From NCBI GenBank assembly GCA_945861435.1, contig CAMAUX010000011.1, positions 55,595 to 119,594 on the forward strand: a stretch of 64,000 nt of DNA, read 5' to 3'. Source of the DNA: Chthoniobacter flavus (GTDB lineage Bacteria; Verrucomicrobiota; Verrucomicrobiia; Chthoniobacterales; Chthoniobacteraceae). The stretch's first letter is position 1. Each line of letters starts with the position of its first letter. The position numbers and the translations under genes were made by a program. Below the pieces are notes generated by a model. The model saw only the letters and a program-made list of their open reading frames with translations, ran no database searches and was not told the DNA's origin. Shown here one piece after another: positions 20,516-29,967 of the stretch.

Positions 20516-21937
20516 TCACGCCTCGTCCTTCTTCTTCCCCACGGGCCCCTTCCCTTTCCCTGCTTTCTCCTCCCCCGCAGGCTTCGCTCCATTCGGACTA
20601 AGCCGCCTCCACCAATCCGGGCCCTCCGCCTCCACCGCAGCATTATGGCGCAGCAGCAACCCGCGCATCTCCGCGAAACGCTGGGGCTCCGCCTCCTGCA
20701 CATCCCTCTCCTCCCTCTGATCCGCCGCAAGGTTGTAGAACTCGAACTTCTCCAGCCTCTCATCGGCAAGGATCTTCCAGTCTCCGTCCCGCAGCGCGAA
20801 CTTGGCATTGGGCGCCATCAACAGCCTCCAGAACAGGGGCTGTGATCGCTCACCCCCTTTTGCTGTCCCTTGTAAAAGCGGAAGCACATTCACCCCGTCC
20901 AGCACGCGCCCTCCGAGCGCCTCCCCCTTCACCCCCGTCGCTGCGAGGATCGTCGGAAACAGATCGCTCCCAATCACAGGCGCATCCAGCGTGCTTCCAG
21001 CAGGGATCCGCCCCGGCCACCGCACCATTCCCGGCACCCGAATCCCGCCCTCGTGCAGGTCGCGTTTGCGACCGCGCAGTCCGCCTGAGGATCCGCGTCC
21101 GGGGCTCTTGATGCCGTCCCCTTCAGGCCCGTTGTCGGAGGTGAAATACACCAGCGTGTTCTCGGCGAGGCCCGTCGCATCGAGCGTGCGCATCAACTCT
21201 CCAAATGCCGCATCCATCTGCGTCACATTCGCGTGATGCTCCTTCTGCACCTCATCCTGCAACTGCGCATAAAGTTCCTTGAAGCGCGGGTCCGACTTGA
21301 TCGGGTAATGCGGCTCGTGCGTCCACACCGCGAGGAAGAAGGGTTTGGAGGCGTCCCGCTTCTCCTTCAACCACGTCACGGCTTCGCCCACCACCAACTG
21401 CGCCGAGTACCCCTGCAGTTCCCCCACCTCCATCCCGTTGCGCACAAAGTTGCGCGGATTCTGATGCGACGGTGCCGCGTTGTTCTGCGTCGCCATCCAC
21501 CAGTCGTACCCGTGATCCCCGGGCTGCGGTTGCGCCTCGTCGTTGAAACGCCCGTTCAGATGCCACTTCCCGACATGACAGGTCGTGTAACCCGCCGCCT
21601 TCAGCAACGAGGGCAGCGTCACCTCGCTGCGCCTGAGATGCACCTCCGATCCCTCCGCCAGCCATGTGTACACGCCGTTGCGATGAGGCGTGCGCCCCGT
21701 CAGCAACGCCGAACGCGACGGACTGCACACCGCACTCGCCGCATAACATTGCGTCAACCGCACCCCCTGCTTCGCAAACGCATCCAAATGCGGCGTCCAA
21801 ATCAACGGATGCCCAAAGCAACCGAGATCCCCGTAACCAAGGTCGTCCGCCAGAAACAACACGACATTGGGCTGCCCCGCCTTCGCAGGACAGAGCATCA
21901 GCACAAACAACAAACACAGAGCGGGCAGCAGGCGCAT
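20516..21937 (-). CDS. Secreted formylglycine-dependent sulfatase
   Basis: A 473-residue protein from ATG 21937, which starts the signal peptide ending near PAKAG. The sulfatase active-site signature CSPSR is at residues 71-75 with Cys71 as the residue to be turned into formylglycine, followed by SALLTGR. Metal-site residues are seen in LADDLGYGDLG near 29 and FTSDNGPEG near 275, and HVGKWHL near 122 matches family position two. The C-terminus ends in a Lys/Gly-rich tail. It belongs to the arylsulfatase A-like S1 family. It would need an FGE-type maturase; the FGE-domain protein at 27527-29385 looks more like a surface protein than a maturase. Confidence 0.9.
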   Translation of the reverse strand: MRLLPALCLLFVLMLCPAKAGQPNVVLFLADDLGYGDLGCFGHPLIWTPHLDAFAKQGVRLTQCYAASAVCSPSRSALLTGRTPHRNGVYTWLAEGSEVHLRRSEVTLPSLLKAAGYTTCHVGKWHLNGRFNDEAQPQPGDHGYDWWMATQNNAAPSHQNPRNFVRNGMEVGELQGYSAQLVVGEAVTWLKEKRDASKPFFLAVWTHEPHYPIKSDPRFKELYAQLQDEVQKEHHANVTQMDAAFGELMRTLDATGLAENTLVYFTSDNGPEGDGIKSPGRGSSGGLRGRKRDLHEGGIRVPGMVRWPGRIPAGSTLDAPVIGSDLFPTILAATGVKGEALGGRVLDGVNVLPLLQGTAKGGERSQPLFWRLLMAPNAKFALRDGDWKILADERLEKFEFYNLAADQREERDVQEAEPQRFAEMRGLLLRHNAAVEAEGPDWWRRLSPNGAKPAGEEKAGKGKGPVGKKKDEA

Positions 21938-22432
21938 AGGAAATCTCTGGGGTGAATCACTGGAGTCCGGCTCCGCCCTGCAAACTGCAGAACGCGGGGC
22001 CGCGCACTCCCTTCCTTCAACCACACAAAGGCCCGCAGGTTGCGCCCAATTTACCAATGCGCGCAGAGGAAAATCAGTCGCGCCTTGTTGAGGGAACCCG
22101 AGCAAGAAACAGGCGCTCTCAACTTCAGCATGCCGGAGGCATGAGAGCCGATAGCCGGTCGGTGACCGCAGTCCGCACCGCGGACACAGGGAACCACCGG
22201 ATCGCATTCCCCCCCTCGCAACGCGCCCCGGGCAGGGGCGCAAGAAGCACGATCATCAGAGGAGATCTTGCCTGTCCATATCGGCTCCACTCCCTGCAAC
22301 CGTTATCCCCAAAAATCACGGCGATGCCGATGATCTCACAGCCATTCGCGGCAGCTGACTTCAAAGACCTGCCCCCCAAGCGTCCCCTTTTCGTGCTTGG
22401 AAGATGGGGGCCTCTGCGCATCATCGCGCCCA
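21938..22432. other. Long divergent intergenic region
   Basis: This 495-bp region between the sulfatase and deoC starts must hold both promoters. No RNA gene or coding frame is convincing. It holds one probable intergenic repeat element (22128-22202). Confidence 0.5.
22128..22202. repeat. Probable REP-like intergenic element
   Basis: The stretch contains CATGCCGGAGGCATGAGAG, itself a small hairpin (CATGCC/GGCATG), followed by AGCCGGTCGGT, a 27-base interval and ACCACCGG, which can pair with the CCGGT arm. Elements of this look recur in intergenic DNA of Verrucomicrobia and Planctomycetes genomes as far as I recall. Only one copy is seen in this window. Confidence 0.4.
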
Positions 22433-23368
22433 ATGCCACCCCGCAGCACCGCCTCCCTCCGCGCACTCATCTTGGAAGCCGGACCGGTCGACCAAGTCGG
22501 CATCGAAGAACGCGTCCAGAAGTACGCCACGCGCAGCATCAAGAAGAACTCCAAGGTCTTCGCCCTCAAGCTCGCGGTCTCCATGCTCGACCTCACCACC
22601 CTCGAGGGCAAGGACACCCCGGGCAAGGTCGCCTCCCTCTGCCGCAAGGCCCAGCGCCCGCACCACACCCCGGATATCCCGCACACCGCCGCCGTCTGCG
22701 TCTACTCCGCCCTCGTGCGCCATGCCCGACGCGCCCTCGGCAAAAGCCCCGTGCGCATCGCCTCTGTAGCCACCGCCTTCCCCTCCGGCCAGACCCCGCT
22801 CGCCACCAGACTCGCGGAAGTGCGCGCCGCTGTCGCCGACGGCGCCGATGAAATCGACATGGTCATCAACCGCGGCGCATTCCTCGCCGGAGAGATCGCC
22901 CTCGTCCAAGACGAGATCGCAGCGGTCCGCGAAGCCTGCGGCCAAGCCACTCTCAAGGTCATCCTCGAAACCAGCGAACTCGAGACCTACGACAACATCC
23001 GCGCCGCCTCCTTCCTCGCCATGCGCGTGCTGCGCAATGGCGACTTCATCAAGACGAGCACCGGCAAGACCTCCTCCAACGCCACCCTCGCCAACAACCA
23101 AGTGATGCTCGACGCCATCCGCGACCACTTCCTCGCCACAGGCATCGAGATCGCCATGAAACCCGCCGGCGGCATCCGCACAGCCAAGCAGGCCCTCACC
23201 TTCCTCGTCGCCGTGAAGGAAACCCTCGGCGACGCGTGGCTCACTCCCGCCCGCTACCGCTTCGGCGCTTCCGCCCTTCTCAACGATCTCCTCCGCCAGC
23301 TCGAAAAGGAACGCACCGGCCACTACCAAGCCCCGTACTCCTTCAGCGAAGCCTCCGGCAGCTACTGA
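22433..23368 (+). CDS. deoC: Deoxyribose-phosphate aldolase
   Basis: A 311-residue DeoC that cleaves 2-deoxyribose 5-phosphate to glyceraldehyde 3-phosphate and acetaldehyde. The Schiff-base lysine lies in the signature DFIKTSTGK near residue 205. Other DeoC features are VCVYSALV near 78, VATAFPSG near 110, DEIDMVINRG near 137, LKVILETSEL near 175 and the phosphate-binding MKPAGGIR near 240. It has about 50 more N-terminal residues than the E. coli enzyme, as in the longer metazoan-like DeoC form. It heads a plus-strand cluster with two ALDH genes and nupC, which together handle nucleoside-derived deoxyribose. Confidence 0.93.
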   Translation: MPPRSTASLRALILEAGPVDQVGIEERVQKYATRSIKKNSKVFALKLAVSMLDLTTLEGKDTPGKVASLCRKAQRPHHTPDIPHTAAVCVYSALVRHARRALGKSPVRIASVATAFPSGQTPLATRLAEVRAAVADGADEIDMVINRGAFLAGEIALVQDEIAAVREACGQATLKVILETSELETYDNIRAASFLAMRVLRNGDFIKTSTGKTSSNATLANNQVMLDAIRDHFLATGIEIAMKPAGGIRTAKQALTFLVAVKETLGDAWLTPARYRFGASALLNDLLRQLEKERTGHYQAPYSFSEASGSY

Positions 23369-23414
23369 CTCCTCCACTCCACGCATTACCCACGCGCCGC
23401 CACCTTCCCACACC

Positions 23415-24893
23415 ATGGCCTCCAAGAAACCCGCCAACCCAGCGCGCGAGCTGCTCTTCGGCGACCTCTGGGAATTCGATCCCGCTCCCGAATCCGCCTC
23501 CCCGCACATCGCGCCCCGCTACGATCTCTTCATCAACGGCAAGTTCACCCCGCCGCGCTCCAAGAAATACCTCGCCAGTATCAGCCCGCGCGACGCCTCC
23601 AAACTCTCCGAGATCGCCATCGCCAACGCCGCCGATGTCGACGCCGCCTACAAAGCCGCCGCTGCCGCGTTCCCCAAGTGGAGCGCACTCCCGGGCGCCG
23701 AACGCGGCAAATACCTCTTCCGCATCGCGCGCCTCCTCCAGGACCGCGCCCGCGAATTCGCCGTCGCCGAAACCCTCGATGGCGGCAAGCCCATCCGCGA
23801 ATCGCGCGACTTCGACCTCCCCATGGCCGCGGCGCATTTCTTCCATCACGCCGGATGGGCTGACAAACTCGCCTACGCCGCACCGGGCCGCTCCCTTGCT
23901 CCACTGGGCGTCGTCGGTCAGGTGATCCCTTGGAACTTCCCGCTCCTCATGCTCGCGTGGAAACTCGCGCCCGCACTGGCCTGCGGCAACACCGTGGTGC
24001 TCAAGCCCGCGGAGACCACCTCCATCACCGCGATGAAGTTTGCCGCCCTCCTCGGCGAGGCCGGACTGCCCCCGGGCGTCGTCAACATCATCACCGGTGG
24101 GGGTGATACAGGGCACGCCGTCGTCACCCATCCCACTGCAGCCAAGGTCGCATTCACCGGCTCCACCGCCGTTGGAAAAGCCATCCAGCGGGCACTCGCG
24201 GGCACCGGCAAACGCCTCACCCTCGAACTCGGCGGCAAGGCCGCCAACATCGTCTTCGAAGACGCCCCGCTCGACCAAGCTGTCGAAGGCATCGTGAACG
24301 CGATCTTCTTCAACCAAGGCCACGTCTGCTGTGCCGGCTCGCGCCTCCTCGTCCAGGAATCCATCGCCGACGACGTCCTCCGCAAACTCAAGCTGCGTAT
24401 GCGCCACCTGCGCGTCGGCGATCCGCTCGACAAAAACACCGACGTCGGCGCCATCAACTCCATGGCCCAACTCGAACGCATCCGCGCCCTCGTCCAGAGC
24501 GGCCTCGACGAAGGCGCCGAACTCTACCAGTGCCCCGCCTCCCTTCCCTCCAAGGGTTTCTATTTCCCGCCCACCCTCTTCTCCAACGTCACCATGAGCC
24601 AGCGCATCGCGCGCGAGGAAATCTTCGGCCCCGTCCTTTCCATCCTCACCTTCCGCACCCCGGACGAAGCGGTCGAAAAGGCCAACAACACCGACTACGG
24701 CCTCAGCGCAGGCGTGTGGACCGACAAGGGCTCCCGCATCCTCAAGCTCAGCAGTGAACTGCGCGCCGGCGTCGTCTGGGCTAACACCTACAACAAATTC
24801 GACCCCACCTCCCCCTTCGGCGGCTACAAACACTCCGGCTTCGGTCGCGAAGGCGGCCGCCAAGGCCTCCTCGAATACGCTCAACTCGTCTGA
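23415..24893 (+). CDS. Aldehyde dehydrogenase (ALDH16-like catalytic part)
   Basis: A 492-residue NAD(P)-dependent ALDH. Catalytic elements are present: VIPWNFPLLML near 172 with the oxyanion Asn, VLKPAE near 197, FTGSTAVGK near 250, the general base in LELGGKAAN near 273, and the nucleophile region FNQGHVCCAGSR near 303-314. GPVLSILTF and the substrate-tunnel motif SPFGGYKHSGFGREGG close the protein. It follows deoC by 46 bp, so acetaldehyde or glyceraldehyde-type products are likely substrates. A second, non-catalytic ALDH-fold gene starts 4 bases after its stop; together (492 + 288 residues) they match the size and order of the two-domain ALDH16 family. Confidence 0.9.
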   Translation: MASKKPANPARELLFGDLWEFDPAPESASPHIAPRYDLFINGKFTPPRSKKYLASISPRDASKLSEIAIANAADVDAAYKAAAAAFPKWSALPGAERGKYLFRIARLLQDRAREFAVAETLDGGKPIRESRDFDLPMAAAHFFHHAGWADKLAYAAPGRSLAPLGVVGQVIPWNFPLLMLAWKLAPALACGNTVVLKPAETTSITAMKFAALLGEAGLPPGVVNIITGGGDTGHAVVTHPTAAKVAFTGSTAVGKAIQRALAGTGKRLTLELGGKAANIVFEDAPLDQAVEGIVNAIFFNQGHVCCAGSRLLVQESIADDVLRKLKLRMRHLRVGDPLDKNTDVGAINSMAQLERIRALVQSGLDEGAELYQCPASLPSKGFYFPPTLFSNVTMSQRIAREEIFGPVLSILTFRTPDEAVEKANNTDYGLSAGVWTDKGSRILKLSSELRAGVVWANTYNKFDPTSPFGGYKHSGFGREGGRQGLLEYAQLV

Positions 24894-24897
24894 CCCC

Positions 24898-25764
24898 ATG
24901 GCCCGCCTCCCCATTCTCAAAACCCCAAAGTGCCTCGTCGGCGGAGCCTTCATCCGTTCGGAAAGCGGCGGCGTCTACCCAATCCACGACGCCACGGGCG
25001 CCTTCCTCGCCAACTTCCCCCAGTGCACCCGCAAGGACCTTCGCAACGCCGTGGAGGCTGCAGCCAAGGCCCTTCCCGGCTGGGCCGCACGCTCCGCCTA
25101 TAACCGCGGCCAGATCCTCTACCGCCTCGCAGAAATGCTCGAGGCGCGCGCACAGGAAATGGCCGAAGCACTCGCCCCCGGCCGCAAACCCAGCGCAGAC
25201 GCGCTCCGCGAGGTGCATGCCGCCATCGATCGCATCACCCATTACGCCGGCTGGAGCGACAAATTCCAGGGCCTCCTCGGCAGCGTAAACCCCGTCGCCT
25301 CGCCCCACTTCAACTTCACCGTCACTGAACCCGTCGGCATCGTCGGCGTGCTCGCTCCGGAGGAACGCCCGCTCCTCGCCCTGCTCTCCCTCCTCCTGCC
25401 CATCATCACCGGCGGCAACACCGTGGTCGCGCTCGCCTCCCATTCCCAGCCCCTGCCCGCTATTCTTCTGGGCGAGATGCTCGCCGTCAGCGATCTGCCG
25501 GCCGGCGTCGTCAACCTCCTCACCGGAAACCGCGCCGACCTCCTCCCCACGTTCGCCACACACGCCCATCTGCGCGCGCTCTCTGCCGTCGCCGATGCAC
25601 GCGAACGCACCGATTTGCAAACCGGTGCCGCCGATTCCGTGAAACGCGTCACCCTCCTTCCTTCAGAATCCCCCATCGACTGGTTCGCTGAGCGCCAGCA
25701 GGGCCTCTACCACATCCGCGATTTCGTCGAACTCAAGACCACGTGGCATCCCGTGGGCGCCTGA
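24898..25764 (+). CDS. Truncated non-catalytic ALDH-fold protein (ALDH16 C-domain-like)
   Basis: A 288-residue protein starting 4 bases after the previous ALDH stop. It follows the ALDH coenzyme-domain path: FIRSESGGVYPIHD near 20, LPGWAARSAYNRGQILYRLAEML near 65, PVGIVGVLAPEERPLLALLS near 145, GGNTVVALASHSQPLP near 172 and LPAGVVNLLTGN near 200. The oxyanion-hole PWNFP is replaced by APEERP, and the FTGS, ELGG and Cys-containing catalytic regions are absent. It ends around residue 288, where a full ALDH would have 480. A non-catalytic C-terminal ALDH domain is typical of ALDH16, so this may be a structural subunit, not a pseudogene. Confidence 0.8.
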   Translation: MARLPILKTPKCLVGGAFIRSESGGVYPIHDATGAFLANFPQCTRKDLRNAVEAAAKALPGWAARSAYNRGQILYRLAEMLEARAQEMAEALAPGRKPSADALREVHAAIDRITHYAGWSDKFQGLLGSVNPVASPHFNFTVTEPVGIVGVLAPEERPLLALLSLLLPIITGGNTVVALASHSQPLPAILLGEMLAVSDLPAGVVNLLTGNRADLLPTFATHAHLRALSAVADARERTDLQTGAADSVKRVTLLPSESPIDWFAERQQGLYHIRDFVELKTTWHPVGA

Positions 25765-25806
25765 CAACGGCCCGCCAGATCACCGCTCCCAGAACACCAC
25801 CACCCC

Positions 25807-27174
25807 ATGCGCTTCATCGGCTTTGCCGGCATCGCCGTTTTCCTCCTCCTCGCCTTTCTTCTCTCCACCCACAAACGCCACATCCACTGGCGCACCATCG
25901 CGTGGGGCATCACCCTCCAATGGATCTTCGCCGTCATCGTCCTCAAGGGCGCATGGCTCGCCGACTGCCTCTCCTTCCTCCCCTTCCCAAACGGCTCCGC
26001 GTGGGCCGTCGCCGCGCTTCTCTTCGTCCCCAAACTCTCCGCCCGCTTCCTCCGCATCCAAAGCAGGCCGTTGAACTGGACCATCTTCGCACTCGCCTGC
26101 ATCGGCATTCTCCGCGGCAATCTCGTCGGCGCAGCCTTCGAACGCATGCGCCTCGTCGTCGACGGCCTCATGCACTACGCCGCCGCCGGATCCTCCTTTG
26201 TCTTCGGCAAACTCAGCAGCCCCACCGACGGCGCTTTCGCTTTCTCCGTCCTTCCCGTCATCATCTTCGTCGCGAGCATTTTCGCCGTCCTCTACCACAT
26301 CGGCATCATGCAATGGATCGTCGGCGCCGCATCCAGAGCGATGGGCCGCTTCCTCAAGATCTCCGGCGCGGAGAGCGTCAGCGTCGCCGCCAGCATCCTC
26401 ATGGGCCAGACCGAGGCCCCGCTCACCATCCGCCCCTTCCTCGCCAAACTCACGCGCAGCGAACTCATGGTCATCATGACCGCAGGCATGGCGCACGTCT
26501 CCGGCAGCATCATGGTCGCCTACGTGCAGATGGCGCACGTCGACATCGTCCACCTCCTCACCGCCGTCATCATGACAGCGCCGGGCGCCATCGTCATGGC
26601 CAAGCTCATGGAACCGGAGACTGAGACCCCCGCGACCTCCGGAACCATCGAGGCGAAGGTCGAAAATCAGGACGCCAACATCCTCGACGCCGCCGCGCGC
26701 GGTGCCTTCGACGGCGGCCAACTCGCCTTCAACGTGGCCGTGATGCTCGTCGCCTTCATCGCCCTTGTCGCCCTCGTCAACGGCCTCCTCGGCCTCCTCC
26801 ACCCGGGCCTCAGCATGGAAGCCATCCTCGCCGTCGTCTTCAAACCCGTCGCCATCCTCATGGGCGTCCCACCCGCCGATGCGGGCACCATCGGCGGCCT
26901 TCTGGGAAAGCGCATGGTCCTTAACGAGTTCGTCGCCTTCAGCGACCTCGGCCAGATCCCGCCCGACGCGCTCTCGGCGCATGCGCGCACCATCGCCACC
27001 TTCGCGCTCTGCGGCTTCGCCAACTTCAGCTCCATCGCCATCCAAGTCGGCGGCATCGGCGCCCTCGTTCCCGAACGCCGCGGCGACCTCGCCCGCCTGG
27101 GCCTCCGCGCCATGATCGCAGGCACCCTCGCCAACTTCCTCTCCGCCTGCATCGCCGGCATCATCGGCGGATAG
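25807..27174 (+). CDS. nupC: Concentrative nucleoside transporter (NupC/CNT family)
   Basis: A 455-residue membrane protein that imports nucleosides by ion symport. CNT hallmarks are FVFGKL near 140, MQWIVGAASRAMG near 170, SAAS-type SVSVAASILMGQTEAPL near 192 (the substrate-binding GQTEAPL), LMVIMTAGMAHVSGSI near 220, GKRMVLNEFVAF near 370 and CGFANFSSIAIQVGGIG near 405. About ten hydrophobic segments are visible. It ends the deoC-ALDH-ALDH-nupC run, so uptake and breakdown of deoxynucleosides are probably co-expressed. Confidence 0.92.
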   Translation: MRFIGFAGIAVFLLLAFLLSTHKRHIHWRTIAWGITLQWIFAVIVLKGAWLADCLSFLPFPNGSAWAVAALLFVPKLSARFLRIQSRPLNWTIFALACIGILRGNLVGAAFERMRLVVDGLMHYAAAGSSFVFGKLSSPTDGAFAFSVLPVIIFVASIFAVLYHIGIMQWIVGAASRAMGRFLKISGAESVSVAASILMGQTEAPLTIRPFLAKLTRSELMVIMTAGMAHVSGSIMVAYVQMAHVDIVHLLTAVIMTAPGAIVMAKLMEPETETPATSGTIEAKVENQDANILDAAARGAFDGGQLAFNVAVMLVAFIALVALVNGLLGLLHPGLSMEAILAVVFKPVAILMGVPPADAGTIGGLLGKRMVLNEFVAFSDLGQIPPDALSAHARTIATFALCGFANFSSIAIQVGGIGALVPERRGDLARLGLRAMIAGTLANFLSACIAGIIGG

Positions 27175-27526
27175 ACCCTGCGCCTGTTGGAGCCACGCCG
27201 CCTGCCCTCCCCCGCTTCTTGCTGCAGTCCATGGAGTCCATCCTCCCTCCCCCCCTGCGGCATGGCCGGGAGATGATGGACAATGAGCCAGAGGGAAGAC
27301 ACCCGTTCGCATTGCGCTCCCGTTCCTCGCTCCAGCATCAGAGCACTGCGCGCTGGAAAAGCCCTTCGCCCAGCTTCTTGTCCGTCATCTCTGCACCCCA
27401 TGCATTCAAGCCCCAAGGCGTACATGGCACAGTGTCACCATGCCGCGGCGCATCTCCATCAAGCAGCCTCCGCTCGTCCCTTACCGCGGCCGCTCCGGAC
27501 AGTCCGCTCCGCTCTGCTCAGGCCTG
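27175..27526. other. Intergenic region, nothing recognised
   Basis: This 352-bp region lies between the convergent nupC and FGE-domain genes. Small frames on both strands have low-complexity composition and no start signals. No clear terminator hairpin with a T-run was found. Confidence 0.4.
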
Positions 27527-29385
27527 TCAGGGAACTAAACTCAGAGCCAGCCGGAACCCGTAGTGGTTGTCGCTGTTGACCGGGGCGTCGTAGTTCCGTC
27601 GCCCAACCGCACAGTCGGTCGGGCCGAAGTACCTGCTCCCGCCACGGAACACCCGAAACGAACCCACAGCATCAAAACACCACTCCAACACGTTCCCGCT
27701 CATGTCATACGTCCCCAGTTCGTTCGCTGCCAGCTTACCGACCTCATGCGTCACACCATCGGAGTTATTCCCGTACCACGCCACATCGCCAATGGTGCTG
27801 CTCCCGCTGTAGTCGTACCCTTGCGTCTTCTGGCCTCCACGCGCCGCCCACTCCCACTCCTTCTCACTCGGCAACCGGTACCCGTTCGCTGTCGCGTTCA
27901 CCACGGGAGCCTCCACCCCCGTCCGATACACCGTCCCGTCGGCGTTCTTGTACACAGGCGTCTTCCCCTCCATCTCACTGCGCGCATTGCACCACTTCAA
28001 CGCCTGATACCAGTTCACATTCGTCGCTGGATAATTGTCCCCAGTCCCGGCACCCACATCAGCGAGGTCATAGCCCTTGCCTGTGCCACTGCCATTCTTC
28101 GCCCATTCCCGCACCACCTTAAATTCACCCCACCGCACCTCATACTTCCCAATATAAACGAGCCCACGACCACAGCACCAAGGGCAGAGGATGCCGGGAG
28201 CCTGCCTTCCTCCACCCTCAAAAAACTTACCAGGGACAAACTCTTCACCACCGTCGTCGTGTTCCCCTCCGAGTCCGTCGCCACGAACCGCAGCGCCTGC
28301 GCGCCCCCGCTCAGCGCATCCGTCTGCCCTCCCAGATACCCGGCTCCTTTCGCATTCAACACCGCAACACCCTGCGCCAGCGCATTCCCGCGGCTGTCGC
28401 TATAATCTAGGAGATAGTCTGCATCCACGCTCTCGCCGGGGGGCTTGTTCACATACACCGCCACCTCCGGTGCCGCGTATCCGAGCATCGGCGCAGTGAG
28501 GTACCCACTCGGCGCCGCTCGGTCCACCAGCACCGCAAACAACGGCGCCACCGTCCCATCCTCCACCTTCGCCGGCACGCGCACCGTCAACTGCGGCCCG
28601 CGCGTATCCGCGCCCCCGGCCAGCACCACGCTCGTCGTCAGTTGCGGCGCCTCCGCACCTGCCATCTTGACCAAACGCGTCCGAGTCACACCTCCCACAA
28701 ACGCATCCCGACTCCCTGCCATGCTCCCAAACTGCATCCCCACCGGCACAGGACAATTCGCAAACCGACGCTCCCCACCCTGCGGAACCTGTTCGCCCAG
28801 CGTCCCAAATTGCACGCTCGCAATCCCCGTGACACCCGCCGCATCCGCAATCCCGCCACCCGGGATCACCACCGCAAGAGTCGCCGTCACCGTCTTTGCC
28901 GACGCGCTCCACGCCCAGCTCAACGTCCCCATCTTCACCACGGTAAACGTCTCGTTCCCGTCCTTGTCCAACTTCGCATTCCCATCCGCATCGAGCGCGG
29001 GCACCTGCAGATTGAAGCTGAACACCGCGCTCCCCGTTGCCGCGATCGTCTTCGTCCCCGCCTCACCCAATGTCGCGCGAAAACTGAAATCCCCCGCCGT
29101 CAGCGCCACCTCCGTGTCCGTGGTGATCGTCCCAAAATCGAAGTCCCCCATCGGCGCCACCGCCTTCACCGACACCTTCTCCGGATTGGGCTGCAGCTCA
29201 TAAACAGGTCCCGTGTCCGCATCCCCCGCATACGTCTTCACCACTTTCTCCGAGTAAGAATTGGCCACCGTCACCACCGGCTTCAGTTTGCCCCGATTGG
29301 CCAGAATCCCACTCGGCGCTGCACCAAACGCAGGCAGGCAAGTTCCGAGCAGGACGAGACAGAGGTGGGGAAGCAGCTTCTTCAT
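27527..29385 (-). pseudogene. Secreted FGE-domain (SUMF1-like) surface protein, interrupted by a frameshift
   Basis: The first part starts at 29385 with a signal peptide (MKKLLPHLCLVLLGTCLPAFG), then beta-rich repeats, and reads to VEEGRLPASSALGAVVVGSF. At the T-run at 28156-28158 the reading frame must shift: one missing T would restore FYIGKYEVRWGEF, the usual start of the formylglycine-generating-enzyme-like domain. That domain then reads intact in another frame to 27527 (NWYQALKWCNARSE, GYRLPSEKEWEWAARGG, ELGTYDMSGNVLEW, GFRLALS). Without the shift the first frame runs into out-of-frame sequence and stops at 28015. A real mutation, phase variation at the T-run or a sequencing error are all possible. 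Architecture suggests a cell-surface protein rather than a sulfatase maturase. Confidence 0.75.
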
Positions 29386-29524
29386 AATGCCGACGGGGTG
29401 GTTGAGGCATCCCGCTCAGACTGAACGGAATATTACGCGACTGTTTCCGCCCACACCCAGTGCGTCAACCGCATACCCCCCCGTGCACACGGAACGGCCA
29501 GCCCATGCTCCGCTGAGAGGAAAT

Positions 29525-29844
29525 CTTGTAGAGTAGGGGGCGCCACGTGTTGTCGCGGCGACACCGCCCATCAAACCGTGCAGGCGGTTTTCCCGCACAC
29601 GGCTTTGCGAATATTCTTTAGTCGGTTCGCTGATACGGCCCGGCCAGTGGTCGCTTGGTTCATCGGGCAGAGCCCATATTACTCCCGCAGGCGTTTGCGC
29701 GCGTAGAAGCCATGTTTGGCGTGGCTGCAGCGACTCTGCTTCCAAAGCCACGTCCGGAGTCGTGCGCTGACCGGGTCATGCATCTGCGCAAGCACGGCCC
29801 TTCCGTGGAAATAGCGGAAGTATCCGCTCCAACCCCGCATCACC
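29525..29844 (-). mobile_element. Group II intron remnant (3' part)
   Basis: On the minus strand, directly after the broken creatininase gene, the sequence encodes GWSGYFRYFHG and RLRTWLWKQ, the C-terminal maturase/X region of group II intron reverse transcriptases. Its frame stops at 29679 just where YGL would be expected to follow RLRE. Downstream, near 29577-29609, comes GCCGTGTGCGGGAAAACCG pairing with the following CCTGCACGGT, a hairpin typically found after the reverse transcriptase gene in bacterial group II introns. The 5' ribozyme and most of the reverse transcriptase are missing, so the element is dead. Confidence 0.7.
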
Positions 29845-29967
29845 CATCGAGTCCGTGAACACCGGCATGTGGCGTCCATGCTGCTCCAGCGCGACCACAG
29901 GAGAGATCACCGGCGTGTCCCGGTCCAGCGCGGCCACATCGGGCCATGTGAGTTCAGCGAGTTTCAT
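29845..29967 (-). pseudogene. Creatininase-family gene, N-terminal fragment
   Basis: From ATG 29967 (overlapping the DUF1501 stop by 4 bp) the first 41 codons read MKLAELTWPDVAALD, PVVALEQHGRHMPVFTDSM, the N-terminus of creatininase-family amidohydrolases including the metal-ligand region EQHG. After the Met at codon 41 the sequence switches abruptly to the group II intron remnant. The rest of the gene is not in the window. Its start context suggests that it was the third gene of the PSCyt1-DUF1501 operon. Confidence 0.75.

Noticed and set aside
24894..24897. Sequencing error joining the two ALDH genes
   Set aside because: The second gene has its own ATG and a good N-terminus, and the frame differs by one base with a clear stop before it; a true split is more likely, although read data could still change this.
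23343..24953. Minus-strand 536-codon frame opposite the aldehyde dehydrogenase
   Set aside because: Gly/Ala/Glu-rich shadow; the plus strand has complete ALDH catalytic motifs.
27527..28138. Independent small FGE-domain gene
   Set aside because: No signal peptide or ribosome site, and the N-terminal family motif FYIGKYEV is split exactly at the T-run; it is the 3' half of the gene that starts at 29385.
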